A stretch of 64,000 nt of DNA, taken from positions 1 through 64,000 of the forward strand of contig NZ_JAELUH010000010.1 in the NCBI RefSeq assembly GCF_016429215.1, in the 5' to 3' direction. This DNA comes from Herbaspirillum sp. ASV7 (lineage in GTDB: Bacteria > Pseudomonadota > Gammaproteobacteria > Burkholderiales > Burkholderiaceae_D). Positions 46,394-57,023 of the stretch are shown here, one piece after another. The position numbers and the translations under genes are program-made. Position 1 is the stretch's first letter, and every line of letters begins with the position of its first letter. A model generated the notes under the pieces. The model was not told where the DNA came from, ran no database searches, and saw only the letters and a list, made by a program, of their open reading frames with translations.

Positions 46394-46711
46394 ATGTCTT
46401 TCCTGAACCTGGCCTTTCCCGCAGAAGCAGCATTGCCCTTCGCCCAGACGATGATGGGCATGTTCGTGGCTTACCTGCGTCCGGCCTTGGGCCTGGGTGC
46501 ACTGGTGACCTTCGTGATGATCTTCAAGCCACTGATCCTGGGTCTGGCGCAAGCCGCCGTATTGTTGGTCAAGCCGCGCAAGTCGCTGGAACAGCGCATC
46601 CTGGCGCACAAGTTCAGCGGCAAGATGATGTTGAACCGCATGGCCAACGAATACAGCATGACCCAGCCCAATTTCGCCGCCGAACTGCGCAACATGGCCG
46701 CGCGTGACTGA
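46394..46711 (+). CDS. Small hypothetical protein with one membrane segment, unit 2
   Basis: This is a 105-residue protein. A hydrophobic N-terminal part (about 15-60, including LGLGALVTFVMIFKPLILGL) should be membrane-embedded, or at least one helix of it. The C-terminal 30 residues (MLNRMANEYSMTQPNFAAEL...) are paralogous to those of the 77-residue protein at 45548. The two N-termini are unrelated, so a shared tail is attached to different heads. GAGGT lies about 9 bases before ATG 46394, which is chosen over an in-frame start at 46337. The gene has the same upstream block and the same downstream element as unit 1. Confidence 0.75.
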   Translation: MSFLNLAFPAEAALPFAQTMMGMFVAYLRPALGLGALVTFVMIFKPLILGLAQAAVLLVKPRKSLEQRILAHKFSGKMMLNRMANEYSMTQPNFAAELRNMAARD

Positions 46712-46788
46712 TCGATAGTCCCCGCCAGCGTGCAGTTCGAGGCCCACCGGCTTCTGGTCGTGTAGTAGAGGTTTTGTAGTACGTACTG

Positions 46789-46852
46789 TGTCTCCTCCTC
46801 CCTCTTTAGGAAGGATTAGCCCCGCAAGCGCAAGCTCGCGGGGCTTTTTTTT
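46789..46852 (+). ncRNA. Candidate anti-SD small RNA/3' UTR element, unit 2, with terminator
   Basis: 30 bases (46789-46818) are identical to unit 1's element. The terminator stem GCCCCGC...GCGGGGC (46819-46844) differs in sequence from unit 1's but keeps the CCCCGC base, followed by eight T. Identity of the upstream element with a diverged stem argues for selection on the CCTCCTCC segment. Confidence 0.6.
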
Positions 46853-46933
46853 GCGCCAGCGGCCCGCCTGCTGTGCTGGCAATCGTGATAACTTGTCCCC
46901 CTGCCAATCAACATCGCATTGCCGCAAGACATC

Positions 46934-47701
46934 ATGTGCCAGCTCCTCGGGATGAACTGCAACACCCCTACCGATATCGTGTTCAGCTTTACCGGTTTCG
47001 CCACCCGTGGCGGCCTGACCGATCATCACAAGGATGGCTGGGGCATCGCCTTCTTCGAGGGTTCGGGCGTGCGCACCTTCGTGGATCACCAGGCGGCAGT
47101 GGATTCCCCGGTAGCCGAGCTCATCAAGCGCTACCCGATCAAGTCCCAGCATGTCATCGCGCATATCCGCAAGGCCACCCAGGGCCGGGTCACGCTGGCC
47201 AATTGCCATCCCTTCGTGCGCGAGCTGTGGGGGCGCTATTGGGTCTTTGCCCACAACGGCGACCTGAAGAACTTCACTCCTGAACTGGATGGCCCTTTCC
47301 GTCCGGTCGGCACCACCGATAGTGAACTGGCCTTTTGCTTCATCCTGCAGGAGATGCGCAAGCGTTTCGGCGACAGCCTGCCGCTGCTGGCCGACCTGCG
47401 CGCCGCGCTGCGCGAGATCGTCGACCAGATCGCCAGCCATGGCACCTTCAACATGCTGCTCTCGGACGGCTCTGCATTTTATACCCACTGTTCCACCAAC
47501 CTTTACTACATCGTCCGCCAGCACCCGTTTGCCACCGCCAAGCTGTCTGACGAGGATCTGTCGGTCGATTTTTCCCAGGTCACCACCAGCAATGACCGGG
47601 TCGCCGTCATCGTCACCCAGCCGCTGACCGACAACGAAACCTGGACCCCCTACCAGCCCGGTGAGCTGAAGGTATTCGTCGATGGCGCCGTCGTTGCCTG
47701 A
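46934..47701 (+). CDS. Class-II glutamine amidotransferase (YafJ-like)
   Basis: This is a 255-residue Ntn-hydrolase of the YafJ/GAT_4 family. The catalytic residue is Cys2 (MCQLLGMNCNTPTDI), which must become the N-terminus after Met removal, so ATG 46934 is the start rather than a TTG at 46919 five codons earlier. Glutamine-binding blocks HHKDGWGIAFFEG, AHIRKATQGRV, NCHPFVRELWGRYWVFAHNG and GTTDSELAF are intact. It has no synthase domain, so it is a stand-alone amidohydrolase or partner subunit; the physiological substrate is unknown. Confidence 0.88.
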   Translation: MCQLLGMNCNTPTDIVFSFTGFATRGGLTDHHKDGWGIAFFEGSGVRTFVDHQAAVDSPVAELIKRYPIKSQHVIAHIRKATQGRVTLANCHPFVRELWGRYWVFAHNGDLKNFTPELDGPFRPVGTTDSELAFCFILQEMRKRFGDSLPLLADLRAALREIVDQIASHGTFNMLLSDGSAFYTHCSTNLYYIVRQHPFATAKLSDEDLSVDFSQVTTSNDRVAVIVTQPLTDNETWTPYQPGELKVFVDGAVVA

Positions 47702-48073
47702 ATGCTTGGGCCGTTTCATCTTGTCCACAGGTATCAAAAGGGGACATAGCTGACCCCTCTCCCTGGTTTTGCACAGCCTGTTACAAAAAACCTTGTCCCC
47801 GTCAAAATCCTTGTCAGTTCAATAATTCATCGACTCTGTCCCTCTAACGTCCACGTTGCAAGCGCCTCCGGAGAATGAGGACATGCGGAGCTGCTGCGCA
47901 GCCTGTGGATAGATCAAGTTTTTCGGATGAATTTGCGTATGCGCCTGTGGATAACTTGGGTATACCGGGGTAAAATGCGTCCCTCGTTTCGCGCCCGGAC
48001 GACTTCATTTCGCCTGACCCACCGACCCTGGATGGGACAGCCGGGCGCCGCACTAATCCGATAAGAAAGCTTC
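47702..48073. other. Upstream region of dnaA
   Basis: No credible gene is seen in these 372 bases. TGTGGATAG (47906-47914) and TGTGGATAA (47946-47954) are DnaA-box-like. TTGTCCACA near 47721 is a weak match. There are few boxes compared with 40.8-42.3 kb, so this is more likely the dnaA control region than the main origin. Confidence 0.55.
47945..47976 (+). promoter_or_regulatory. Candidate DnaA-repressed dnaA promoter
   Basis: CTGTGGATAACTTGG contains a perfect DnaA box (47946-47954). TAAAAT at 47971-47976 is a fair -10, and the box covers the place of its -35 (17 bases upstream). DnaA binding would block or modulate the promoter, the usual autoregulation. The same 15-mer occurs at 41077 and 41878. 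Confidence 0.5.
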
Positions 48074-49474
48074 ATGGAAAACTTCTGGCAGGCCTGCTCC
48101 CACAAACTAGAGCAGGAGCTGACCCCTCAGCAATACAGCGCCTGGATCAAGCCGCTGGTGCCGCTCGACTTTGAAGACGGGCTGCTGCGCATCGCCGCGC
48201 CCAATCGCTTCAAGCTGGACTGGGTCAAGACCCAGTTCGCCAACCGCATCACCGCGTTGGCCTGCGAATACTGGGATGCGCCCACCGAAGTCCAGTTCGT
48301 GCTGGACCCGCGCGGCAACCAGGGCCGGCGTCCGGCCGCCAGCGCGCAAGCTGCCGGCGGCGGTGCCAACGGCCTGGGCTTGCCCAACCACGAGCAGCTG
48401 CACCTGGACCCCGAGCCGGCCCAGCCGGTGCGTGCCGTGGCGCCGCGCCAGGAACAGTCGCGCATCAACCCGGTGCTGACCTTCGACAACCTGGTTACCG
48501 GTAAGGCCAACCAGCTGGCGCGCGCCGCCGCCACCCAGGTCGCCAACAACCCCGGCACCTCGTACAACCCGCTGTTCCTGTACGGCGGCGTGGGTCTGGG
48601 TAAGACCCACATCATCCACGCCATCGGCAACCAGGTGCTTGTGGATAACCCGGGCGCCAAGATCCGCTACATCCACGCCGAGCAATACGTGCGCGACGTC
48701 GTCACGGCCTACCAGCGCAAGGGTTTCGACGACTTCAAGCGTTACTACCACTCGCTGGACCTGCTGCTGATCGACGATATCCAGTTCTTCGGCGGCAAGA
48801 GCCGCACCCAGGAAGAATTCTTCTACGCCTTCGAAGCCCTGATCGCAGCCAAGAAGCAGATCATCATCACCAGTGATACCTACCCCAAGGAAATCAGTGG
48901 CATGGATGACCGCCTGATCTCCCGCTTCGACTCCGGCCTGACGGTGGCCATCGAGCCGCCCGAACTGGAGATGCGCGTGGCCATCCTGATGAAGAAGGCC
49001 GCTGCCGAGGACGTGGTGCTCTCCGACGACGTCGCCTTCTTCGTCGCCAAGCACCTGCGCTCCAACGTGCGCGAGCTCGAAGGCGCGCTGCGCAAGATCC
49101 TGGCCTACTCGCGCTTCCACGGCAAGGACATCACCATCGATGTCGTCAAGGAAGCCCTGAAGGACTTGCTGTCGGTGCAGAACCGCCAGATCTCGGTGGA
49201 AAACATCCAGAAGACGGTGGCCGACTTCTTCAACATCAAGGTCGCCGACATGTATTCCAAGAAGCGTCCGGCCAACATCGCCCGTCCGCGCCAGATCGCC
49301 ATGTACCTGGCCAAGGAGCTGACCCAGAAGAGCCTGCCGGAAATCGGCGACCTCTTCGGCGGCCGCGACCACACCACGGTGCTGCACGCGGTGCGCAAGA
49401 TCGCCGCCGACCGCGCCAAGAGCCCGGAATGCAACCATGAGCTGCACGTGCTGGAGCAAACCCTGAAGGGTTGA
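48074..49474 (+). CDS. dnaA: Chromosomal replication initiator DnaA
   Basis: This 466-residue AAA+ protein binds DnaA boxes and opens oriC. Domain I is the N-terminal [21 protein letters not shown]; domain II is a short variable linker (about 90-130); domain III has Walker [16 protein letters not shown] and Walker [11 protein letters not shown]; domain IV carries the box-recognition signature [15 protein letters not shown]. Length equals E. coli DnaA. A terminator follows, so dnaA and dnaN appear to be separate transcripts. The ribosome site is poor (AAGAAAG). Confidence 0.98.
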   Translation: MENFWQACSHKLEQELTPQQYSAWIKPLVPLDFEDGLLRIAAPNRFKLDWVKTQFANRITALACEYWDAPTEVQFVLDPRGNQGRRPAASAQAAGGGANGLGLPNHEQLHLDPEPAQPVRAVAPRQEQSRINPVLTFDNLVTGKANQLARAAATQVANNPGTSYNPLFLYGGVGLGKTHIIHAIGNQVLVDNPGAKIRYIHAEQYVRDVVTAYQRKGFDDFKRYYHSLDLLLIDDIQFFGGKSRTQEEFFYAFEALIAAKKQIIITSDTYPKEISGMDDRLISRFDSGLTVAIEPPELEMRVAILMKKAAAEDVVLSDDVAFFVAKHLRSNVRELEGALRKILAYSRFHGKDITIDVVKEALKDLLSVQNRQISVENIQKTVADFFNIKVADMYSKKRPANIARPRQIAMYLAKELTQKSLPEIGDLFGGRDHTTVLHAVRKIAADRAKSPECNHELHVLEQTLKG

Positions 49475-50092
49475 CCCGGCCGGCCACGGGGTTTGCCCTG
49501 TGGATAAAAAGACAATGCCGCCCGCGTCCGCGCCGGCGGCATTGTCTTTTCCACAGCGACACGCCAAAAATGCTGTGGATAAAATAAAAAACCGCCTGCG
49601 GCGCTGCACTTCCCGCCCCGGGGCAAGGACTGCGGCCAGCGATCGCGGCTGCGCTTTTTACCCCCTCCGCACCCATGGCGCACTACTCCGAAGAGGGGAT
49701 GATTGGTACAATGGAAGGCGTTATTTCGCAGGCGGACGCAAGGGCCGGCCACGGAGCAGGAAATCCGCGAGGTAGCGAGGAAATTTCGGAGAACTACCCT
49801 TCAACATCGGGTAAAAGTATTCAAATATTCCAAACGTGTAGCCAAGTGTATTAAGTGGCCCGGTCAGGTCTGGCAGCAGGAGACCCACCTGGGCGACGGT
49901 ATCACCAGCTTTTCGGGAACGGGTTTCGTACCGGATGTCACCGGCCATGCCAATGCAGGAGCATTGCGCATCCAAGCAGGTTGAAGGGCAAGCAGCTGTT
50001 TTTCACCAGAGGAGGAACAAGCGCGACATGGGCATGACGACACGCCATCCGACGGCATCCTTTGAACCACTATTAGCAAGGACAAACTGACT
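49475..50092. other. dnaA-dnaN intergenic region
   Basis: 618 bases. Two perfect DnaA boxes occur (49499-49507 and 49574-49582) around the dnaA terminator. Downstream, an open frame of 93 codons (49703-49984) has a basic, Lys/Arg-rich N-terminal half but no recognisable family or good ribosome site; I leave it uncalled. The dnaN ribosome site (AAGGA) is at about 50078. Confidence 0.6.
49506..49550. terminator. Terminator of dnaA
   Basis: GACAATGCCGCC (49511-49522) pairs perfectly with GGCGGCATTGTC (49535-49546), preceded by an A run and followed by TTTT. Confidence 0.9.
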
Positions 50093-51199
50093 ATGCAATT
50101 GGTTAAAACCCAACGAGACACGCTCCTGCGTCCTCTGCAGATCGTGAGTGGTATTGTCGAGCGTCGGCACACATTGCCGATTCTGGCCAATATTCTCATT
50201 CGCAAGGACGGCGAGAAGGTCTCTTTCCTGTCGACCGACATCGAAGTGCAGATCACCACGCACGCCGACGTCGGCTCCGGCAGCGAAGCCACGGCCACCA
50301 CGGTGGCCGCGCGCAAGCTGCTCGACATCCTGCGCGCCCTGCCTGACTCCGGCGAGGTCGCCATCTCCCTGTCCAACAAGCGCCTGACGGTGCAGTCCGG
50401 CAAGTCGCGCTTCGCGCTGCAGACCCTGGCCGCCGAGGAATTCCCGACCGTTGCCCAGGCCGAGCACTACAACGCCCAGGTCAACCTGCCGCAGAAGACC
50501 CTGAAGCACCTCTTCAACATGGTCCACTTCGCCATGGCCCAGCAGGACATCCGTTACTACCTCAACGGCCTGCTGCTGGTGGTGGAAGGCAAGAACGTCA
50601 TTGCCGTGGCCACCGACGGCCACCGCCTGGCCTTCTGCCAGGTCGAGACCGAAGAGGACTTCCCGCGCCAGGAAGTGATCATCCCGCGCAAGACCATCAT
50701 CGAGCTGCAACGCCTGCTCGACGACAGCGACGAAGAAGTCCAGCTGCAGATCGCCAACAACCAGGTCAAGCTGACCTTCGCCGACATCGAGCTGATCTCC
50801 AAGCTGGTGGAAGGCAAGTTCCCCGACTACACCCGCGTGGTGCCCAAGGGCTACAAGAACAGCTTCACCATCAGCCGCGACCAGCTGCTGCGCTCGCTGC
50901 AACGCGCTGCCATCATGACCAGCGACAAGTTCAAGGGCGTGCGCTGGGTGATCGCCCCGGGCAGCCTGAAGATCAGCTCCACCAACGCCGACCAGGAAGA
51001 AGCGGTCGAAGAGCTGGAAATCGACTACGGTGGCGACACCGTCGACATCGGTTTCAACGTCAGCTACCTGCTCGACGTGCTCAACAACCTGAAGAACGAC
51101 TACGTCAACATCGCCCTGGGCGATGCCAACTCGTCGGCCCTGATCACCATCCCTGACAACGCCGACTTCAAGTACGTCGTCATGCCGATGCGGATCTGA
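50093..51199 (+). CDS. dnaN: DNA polymerase III sliding clamp (beta subunit)
   Basis: This 368-residue protein forms the ring clamp that tethers polymerase III to DNA. Three repeated clamp domains are present: N (MQLVKTQRDTLLRPLQIVSG), middle (NMVHFAMAQQDIRYYLNGLL; TDGHRLAFCQ) and C (FTISRDQLLRSLQRAAIMTS), ending with the typical YVVMPMRI. Length matches E. coli DnaN (366). It follows dnaA by 618 bases and precedes gyrB, the standard origin order. A hairpin follows the gene. Confidence 0.98.
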   Translation: MQLVKTQRDTLLRPLQIVSGIVERRHTLPILANILIRKDGEKVSFLSTDIEVQITTHADVGSGSEATATTVAARKLLDILRALPDSGEVAISLSNKRLTVQSGKSRFALQTLAAEEFPTVAQAEHYNAQVNLPQKTLKHLFNMVHFAMAQQDIRYYLNGLLLVVEGKNVIAVATDGHRLAFCQVETEEDFPRQEVIIPRKTIIELQRLLDDSDEEVQLQIANNQVKLTFADIELISKLVEGKFPDYTRVVPKGYKNSFTISRDQLLRSLQRAAIMTSDKFKGVRWVIAPGSLKISSTNADQEEAVEELEIDYGGDTVDIGFNVSYLLDVLNNLKNDYVNIALGDANSSALITIPDNADFKYVVMPMRI

Positions 51200-51220
51200 G
51201 CACACCCGCTCCACGCGCAC

Positions 51221-51245
51221 GAGGGGCCGTCACAGACGGCCCCTC
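51221..51245 (+). terminator. Hairpin between dnaN and gyrB
   Basis: GAGGGGCCGT (51221-51230) pairs with ACGGCCCCTC (51236-51245). The T tract (TTTT at about 51252) is short and offset, so it may be a partial terminator. Confidence 0.6.
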
Positions 51246-51306
51246 GGTCGCTTTTGAGAATTCCGTTTTTTGCAGCTCCCTAGCCACTTCCCGATCGGAT
51301 GGCTAG

Positions 51307-53823
<2,517 letters not shown>

Positions 53824-53855
53824 TGCCTGTTTGTAGATGGCTGCATATTGTGAGA

Positions 53856-53898
53856 AAACCGCCCGTATAAAGGGAGAAATTTATGCGGGCGGTTTTTT
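53856..53898 (+). terminator. Rho-independent terminator of gyrB
   Basis: AAACCGCCCG at 53856-53865 pairs with GCGGGCGGTTT (53885-53895); the stem extends through TATAAA/TTTAT and is followed by six T. It lies 33 bases after the gyrB stop. Confidence 0.9.
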
Positions 53899-54363
53899 GA
53901 TAGGAAATTCTTATGCAGTCATGTACGGTGCTCTACAGAGCATTGACTCACTAGGGGCAGAGCTGCCTTTCCCCCGTTTAAATCATAGAGCTTGCATCGC
54001 GGACCAAAAACGCTCTGCTACTAGTCCTAATTCCGCACTGGCCCACCACAATGGGACTCCGCTCCGCACATTATTCCGCGATGAAAAGATTTGGTGATTT
54101 GGGCCCTTCAAAAGCAGAGCCAACATAGCGTTCAGTAGCTCCACGACATCAGTGGTGACCGCCGGCAACAGGCATGGGTTACGGGGGCTTTACATGACGG
54201 GCATAATCCACTAACGTATCACCTAGTCGTTACACGTCGGCTAGCCCGCCCACAAAGCGAAGCGCAATCAGGCAACGTGTTGTATGTCAGTGGACTTTCC
54301 CTAACTGGCTACTGTCTTGGTGTGTGGGCGCGCTAAAGGTTGGTAGCAGTTCGGAGAGCCCAA
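53899..54363. other. Transition from core genome to accessory island
   Basis: No credible gene is seen. A frame running 53837-54097 passes through the gyrB terminator and has no family resemblance. I found no tRNA, integrase or clear direct repeat. Base composition becomes visibly less G+C-rich from here on. GGAG upstream of 54364 serves the next gene. Confidence 0.5.
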
Positions 54364-55071
54364 ATGGCCAAGAAAGCCTTTTCCCCTGCTGAAATCCAGC
54401 AACTCAAGCTTCAAGCAAAGTTTAACTCCCGCAATAACGACGTCAGCCGCACGACCGCTCTCGACGAGATAGCGAACGCTCATGGGTTCAGTAGTTGGGC
54501 ACTGCTTATCAAGCACGCAGGGCCTGAAGAAGGCGCCCCGGCGAGAAAATATTTCCAGTTCCGTCGAACGGTGGAAGAAATGCGCCGGTCCATTCGTCGA
54601 ATCGAGCTATCTCGGATTGAAAGTTATCCGAAAACTGGGCAGGTCGGGGACGCTTTCATTACCGAAATTTGTCATGAGTTCGGCGACGCAGCGAATGCTT
54701 TCGATTTCGCAATTTCCTATATGCGATGTGTTCTACAAGTGCCACGATTCAGTATTCACGTGTCATCTGAAGCATATGCAGAAATGCGTCGTTGGTTGCC
54801 TTATCAGTTGGCCGAGGCCGGCGATGGTGTCCAGATTCCTGTTAATAGGCGCTACAAGCCCATTGGCCTTTTGACAGAGGAGCGCGCGGAGTATGAAGAA
54901 TACGAACACCTCAAGGTGGCTCTTTCAAAGGAAGATTTGCTCGCCATCGCTCACCGTCCGACGAGCGGCAGCTATCTCTTTGGCGACGCATCCGCTCCAT
55001 GGCGCTCTCGTGAGAATGCAGTCCGGTATCTGGCAAGATTAGAGCAAGCAAGAGGAATGTTGGCACGATAG
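54364..55071 (+). CDS. Hypothetical protein with glyoxalase-related N-terminal motif
   Basis: This is a 235-residue soluble protein. Its first 55 residues (AQL-type helix, then TALDEIANAHGFSSWALLIK) resemble the short N-terminal module LSHSQALDLIA...GF-W seen in glyoxalase-superfamily-related proteins on plasmids and islands; the remainder (about 60-235) is unrecognised, with polar, charged helices and no membrane segment. Codon use is more A+T-rich than in gyrB. It is the first gene of the island, on the same strand as the OLD/UvrD pair but separated from it by a terminator. Function unknown. Confidence 0.65.
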   Translation: MAKKAFSPAEIQQLKLQAKFNSRNNDVSRTTALDEIANAHGFSSWALLIKHAGPEEGAPARKYFQFRRTVEEMRRSIRRIELSRIESYPKTGQVGDAFITEICHEFGDAANAFDFAISYMRCVLQVPRFSIHVSSEAYAEMRRWLPYQLAEAGDGVQIPVNRRYKPIGLLTEERAEYEEYEHLKVALSKEDLLAIAHRPTSGSYLFGDASAPWRSRENAVRYLARLEQARGMLAR

Positions 55072-55075
55072 TGAG

Positions 55076-55100
55076 AAGGCCCGCTTAGGCGGGCCTTTTC
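55076..55100 (+). terminator. Terminator of the hypothetical gene
   Basis: AAGGCCCGC (55076-55084) pairs with GCGGGCCTT (55089-55097), followed by TT. It lies 4 bases after the stop. Confidence 0.85.
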
Positions 55101-55235
55101 ATTTCAGCCGTACGCGCCGTGAGCAGTTAAGCAAAAATGTTGTATAAATTGTACTTCCACGTGTAGTCGGCAGAGGGGGACCCATGATGCCGGTGGCATA
55201 TCGCAACAAAACTCGAATATCGCGAAGGAAGTCGA

Positions 55236-57023
55236 ATGAGAATTGCGTCGCTGGCTATATCCAATTTCCGTGGCGTTAAGACGGGCCACATCCTCTTTCG
55301 TGAGCACACAGTCCTGGTAGGCGCCAACAACACCGGAAAAAGCACGGTAATTGAGGCCCTGACGTTGCTATTTGGCCGGGATAAGTTGATTCGTGAACTC
55401 ACTGAGCATGATTTCTACGGTTCTTCACCGGCACCAGCGGACCGCATCAAGTTGGTCGCCACTATTGCTAATTTCGACGGCAATGTACCAGAGCGAAACA
55501 CTGAATGGTTCCGCGAAGGACGTGGCATACCCAAATGGTTAAATGAGAAAACGGGTGAAGTTTCGCCTGTGCCGACCGAAGCTCACACTACGTTGTGTTG
55601 CCAAATTGCTGTCCAGGCATTCTTCGATAAGGAAGCCCTGGCTGTTGAAATGGTTCGGTACTTCCACGACCACGACAACGACATTGACCCGTTCTCGCTA
55701 GATAATCCAGTTACCTTTCCCAGCAAGTTAATCCAGCACTTTGGCTACTTCCTCGTGCGCGCCAATCGAAGCTGGGACAAAGTAATGTCGTGGGGTAGCG
55801 AGTTGTTCAGGCGCGCTGTGAACGTTGCTGCCGCTCAGCCCTCGGAGGCGATTCTGGCTGAGAGAGACCGTCTACGCACTCCCGACAATCCCATCGAACG
55901 CGACCCTCAAATTGAAAAATTGGTTGAAAACGTCAATGCCGAGCTGGGCAAATTCATTGAGCGTTCTCCGGCACTTAAGCTCCGCCTCACGAACACGGAT
56001 AGTCGGTCAGTCTTGGAATCGGTCTCCGCTCATTTTTCTGTTGCCAAGGGGAGTAGCGTGCCGGCGTCGCGACAAGGTAGCGGCCTGATTTCCCTGCAGG
56101 GTCTCATGCTGCTTTTGGAACTTGGCAGGGCACGGGCAAAAGCCGGTCAGGGGTTTATCATGGCTCTTGAGGAGCCAGAGATTCATATTCCTCCGTCTTC
56201 GCAGCAGCAACTCGTGCACCGCGTGCAGGCGCTATCGACACAGACGTTCGTTACGACCCATTCGCCGACCGTGGCTGCGCTTGCCGACCCAACATCAGTG
56301 CTCTTGCTCCGCAACGAGGATGGGAATCTTTTTGCCGCACCATTCCTGGAGGTTGCTTTGCCTCGCGAAGCGCAGGCATGGGAAAGACGCTTCTTTCAGC
56401 AATCAAGAGTCGAAGTCATGACAAGTCTGATGTATCCACAGGTACTGGTGCCTGAGGGGCGTGCCGACTACTTTATTCTGAGGGCAATTCTGCGTGCGGT
56501 GGTTATGGGCGATGGATGGAACGCAGAGTTGGAGCATGCGTTTGGGCTAGACATTGGTCTCGTGCCAACCGAAGATGCGAAAGTAATGGAGACCTATAGT
56601 AAGTTGTCCCGACTTCACGGTGCTGTCTGCTGTCTTGTTGATGGTGACAAAGCAGGGACGGGCTACGTCAAAGCGCTTAACAGTTTGAAAATACCACCCA
56701 AGGCAATCATCCAATGGGACGCTGGTATGGAAATCGAGGACGTCGTAGGCTGGATGCTTGAGGGCGTCGATAGAAACGGCATGGCTGAACTTTCTGGCAT
56801 TACGGACCCGCCACCCCAGGATATCCCGGGAGTCGTGGCGTACTTAAAAACTCAGACTATTGACATCGTTGCTTTCGAGCTGGTCGCGGATGTTATTGCT
56901 CGTCAAGCAGCTTGCCTTGAGCGGGCAAAACAACTGTTTGGAGGTTTGGCAGGGGCCTGTAAGGGCCGGGAGAGCCAGTATTTCAAGCAGGTCGTCAAGA
57001 ACGTCTGGGTCTTTCAAAAATGA
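55236..57023 (+). CDS. OLD-family ATPase/TOPRIM nuclease (GajA-like, Gabija)
   Basis: This is a 595-residue protein with an N-terminal ABC/SMC-type ATPase and a C-terminal TOPRIM nuclease. Walker A is GANNTGKST (residues 29-37), the signature-like region is SRQGSGLISLQGLMLL, Walker B is IMALEEPEIHIP, and the switch His is in TFVTTHSPTV. The TOPRIM metal residues are Glu407 (VPEGRADYF) and Asp469/Asp471 (LVDGDKAG). Size and fusion match GajA of the Gabija anti-phage system, which nicks phage DNA when nucleotide pools fall. AAGGAAG precedes ATG 55236 by 6 bases. Its TGA overlaps the next gene's ATG (ATGA). Confidence 0.85.
   Translation: MRIASLAISNFRGVKTGHILFREHTVLVGANNTGKSTVIEALTLLFGRDKLIRELTEHDFYGSSPAPADRIKLVATIANFDGNVPERNTEWFREGRGIPKWLNEKTGEVSPVPTEAHTTLCCQIAVQAFFDKEALAVEMVRYFHDHDNDIDPFSLDNPVTFPSKLIQHFGYFLVRANRSWDKVMSWGSELFRRAVNVAAAQPSEAILAERDRLRTPDNPIERDPQIEKLVENVNAELGKFIERSPALKLRLTNTDSRSVLESVSAHFSVAKGSSVPASRQGSGLISLQGLMLLLELGRARAKAGQGFIMALEEPEIHIPPSSQQQLVHRVQALSTQTFVTTHSPTVAALADPTSVLLLRNEDGNLFAAPFLEVALPREAQAWERRFFQQSRVEVMTSLMYPQVLVPEGRADYFILRAILRAVVMGDGWNAELEHAFGLDIGLVPTEDAKVMETYSKLSRLHGAVCCLVDGDKAGTGYVKALNSLKIPPKAIIQWDAGMEIEDVVGWMLEGVDRNGMAELSGITDPPPQDIPGVVAYLKTQTIDIVAFELVADVIARQAACLERAKQLFGGLAGACKGRESQYFKQVVKNVWVFQK

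Noticed and set aside
49475-50092. dnaA-dnaN gap as the main oriC
   Set aside because: Only two perfect DnaA boxes flank a terminator and there is no strong A+T-rich opening region; 40.8-42.3 kb is better, though this is not excluded.
53837-54097. 86-codon frame after gyrB
   Set aside because: It reads through the gyrB terminator hairpin and has no ribosome site or family match.
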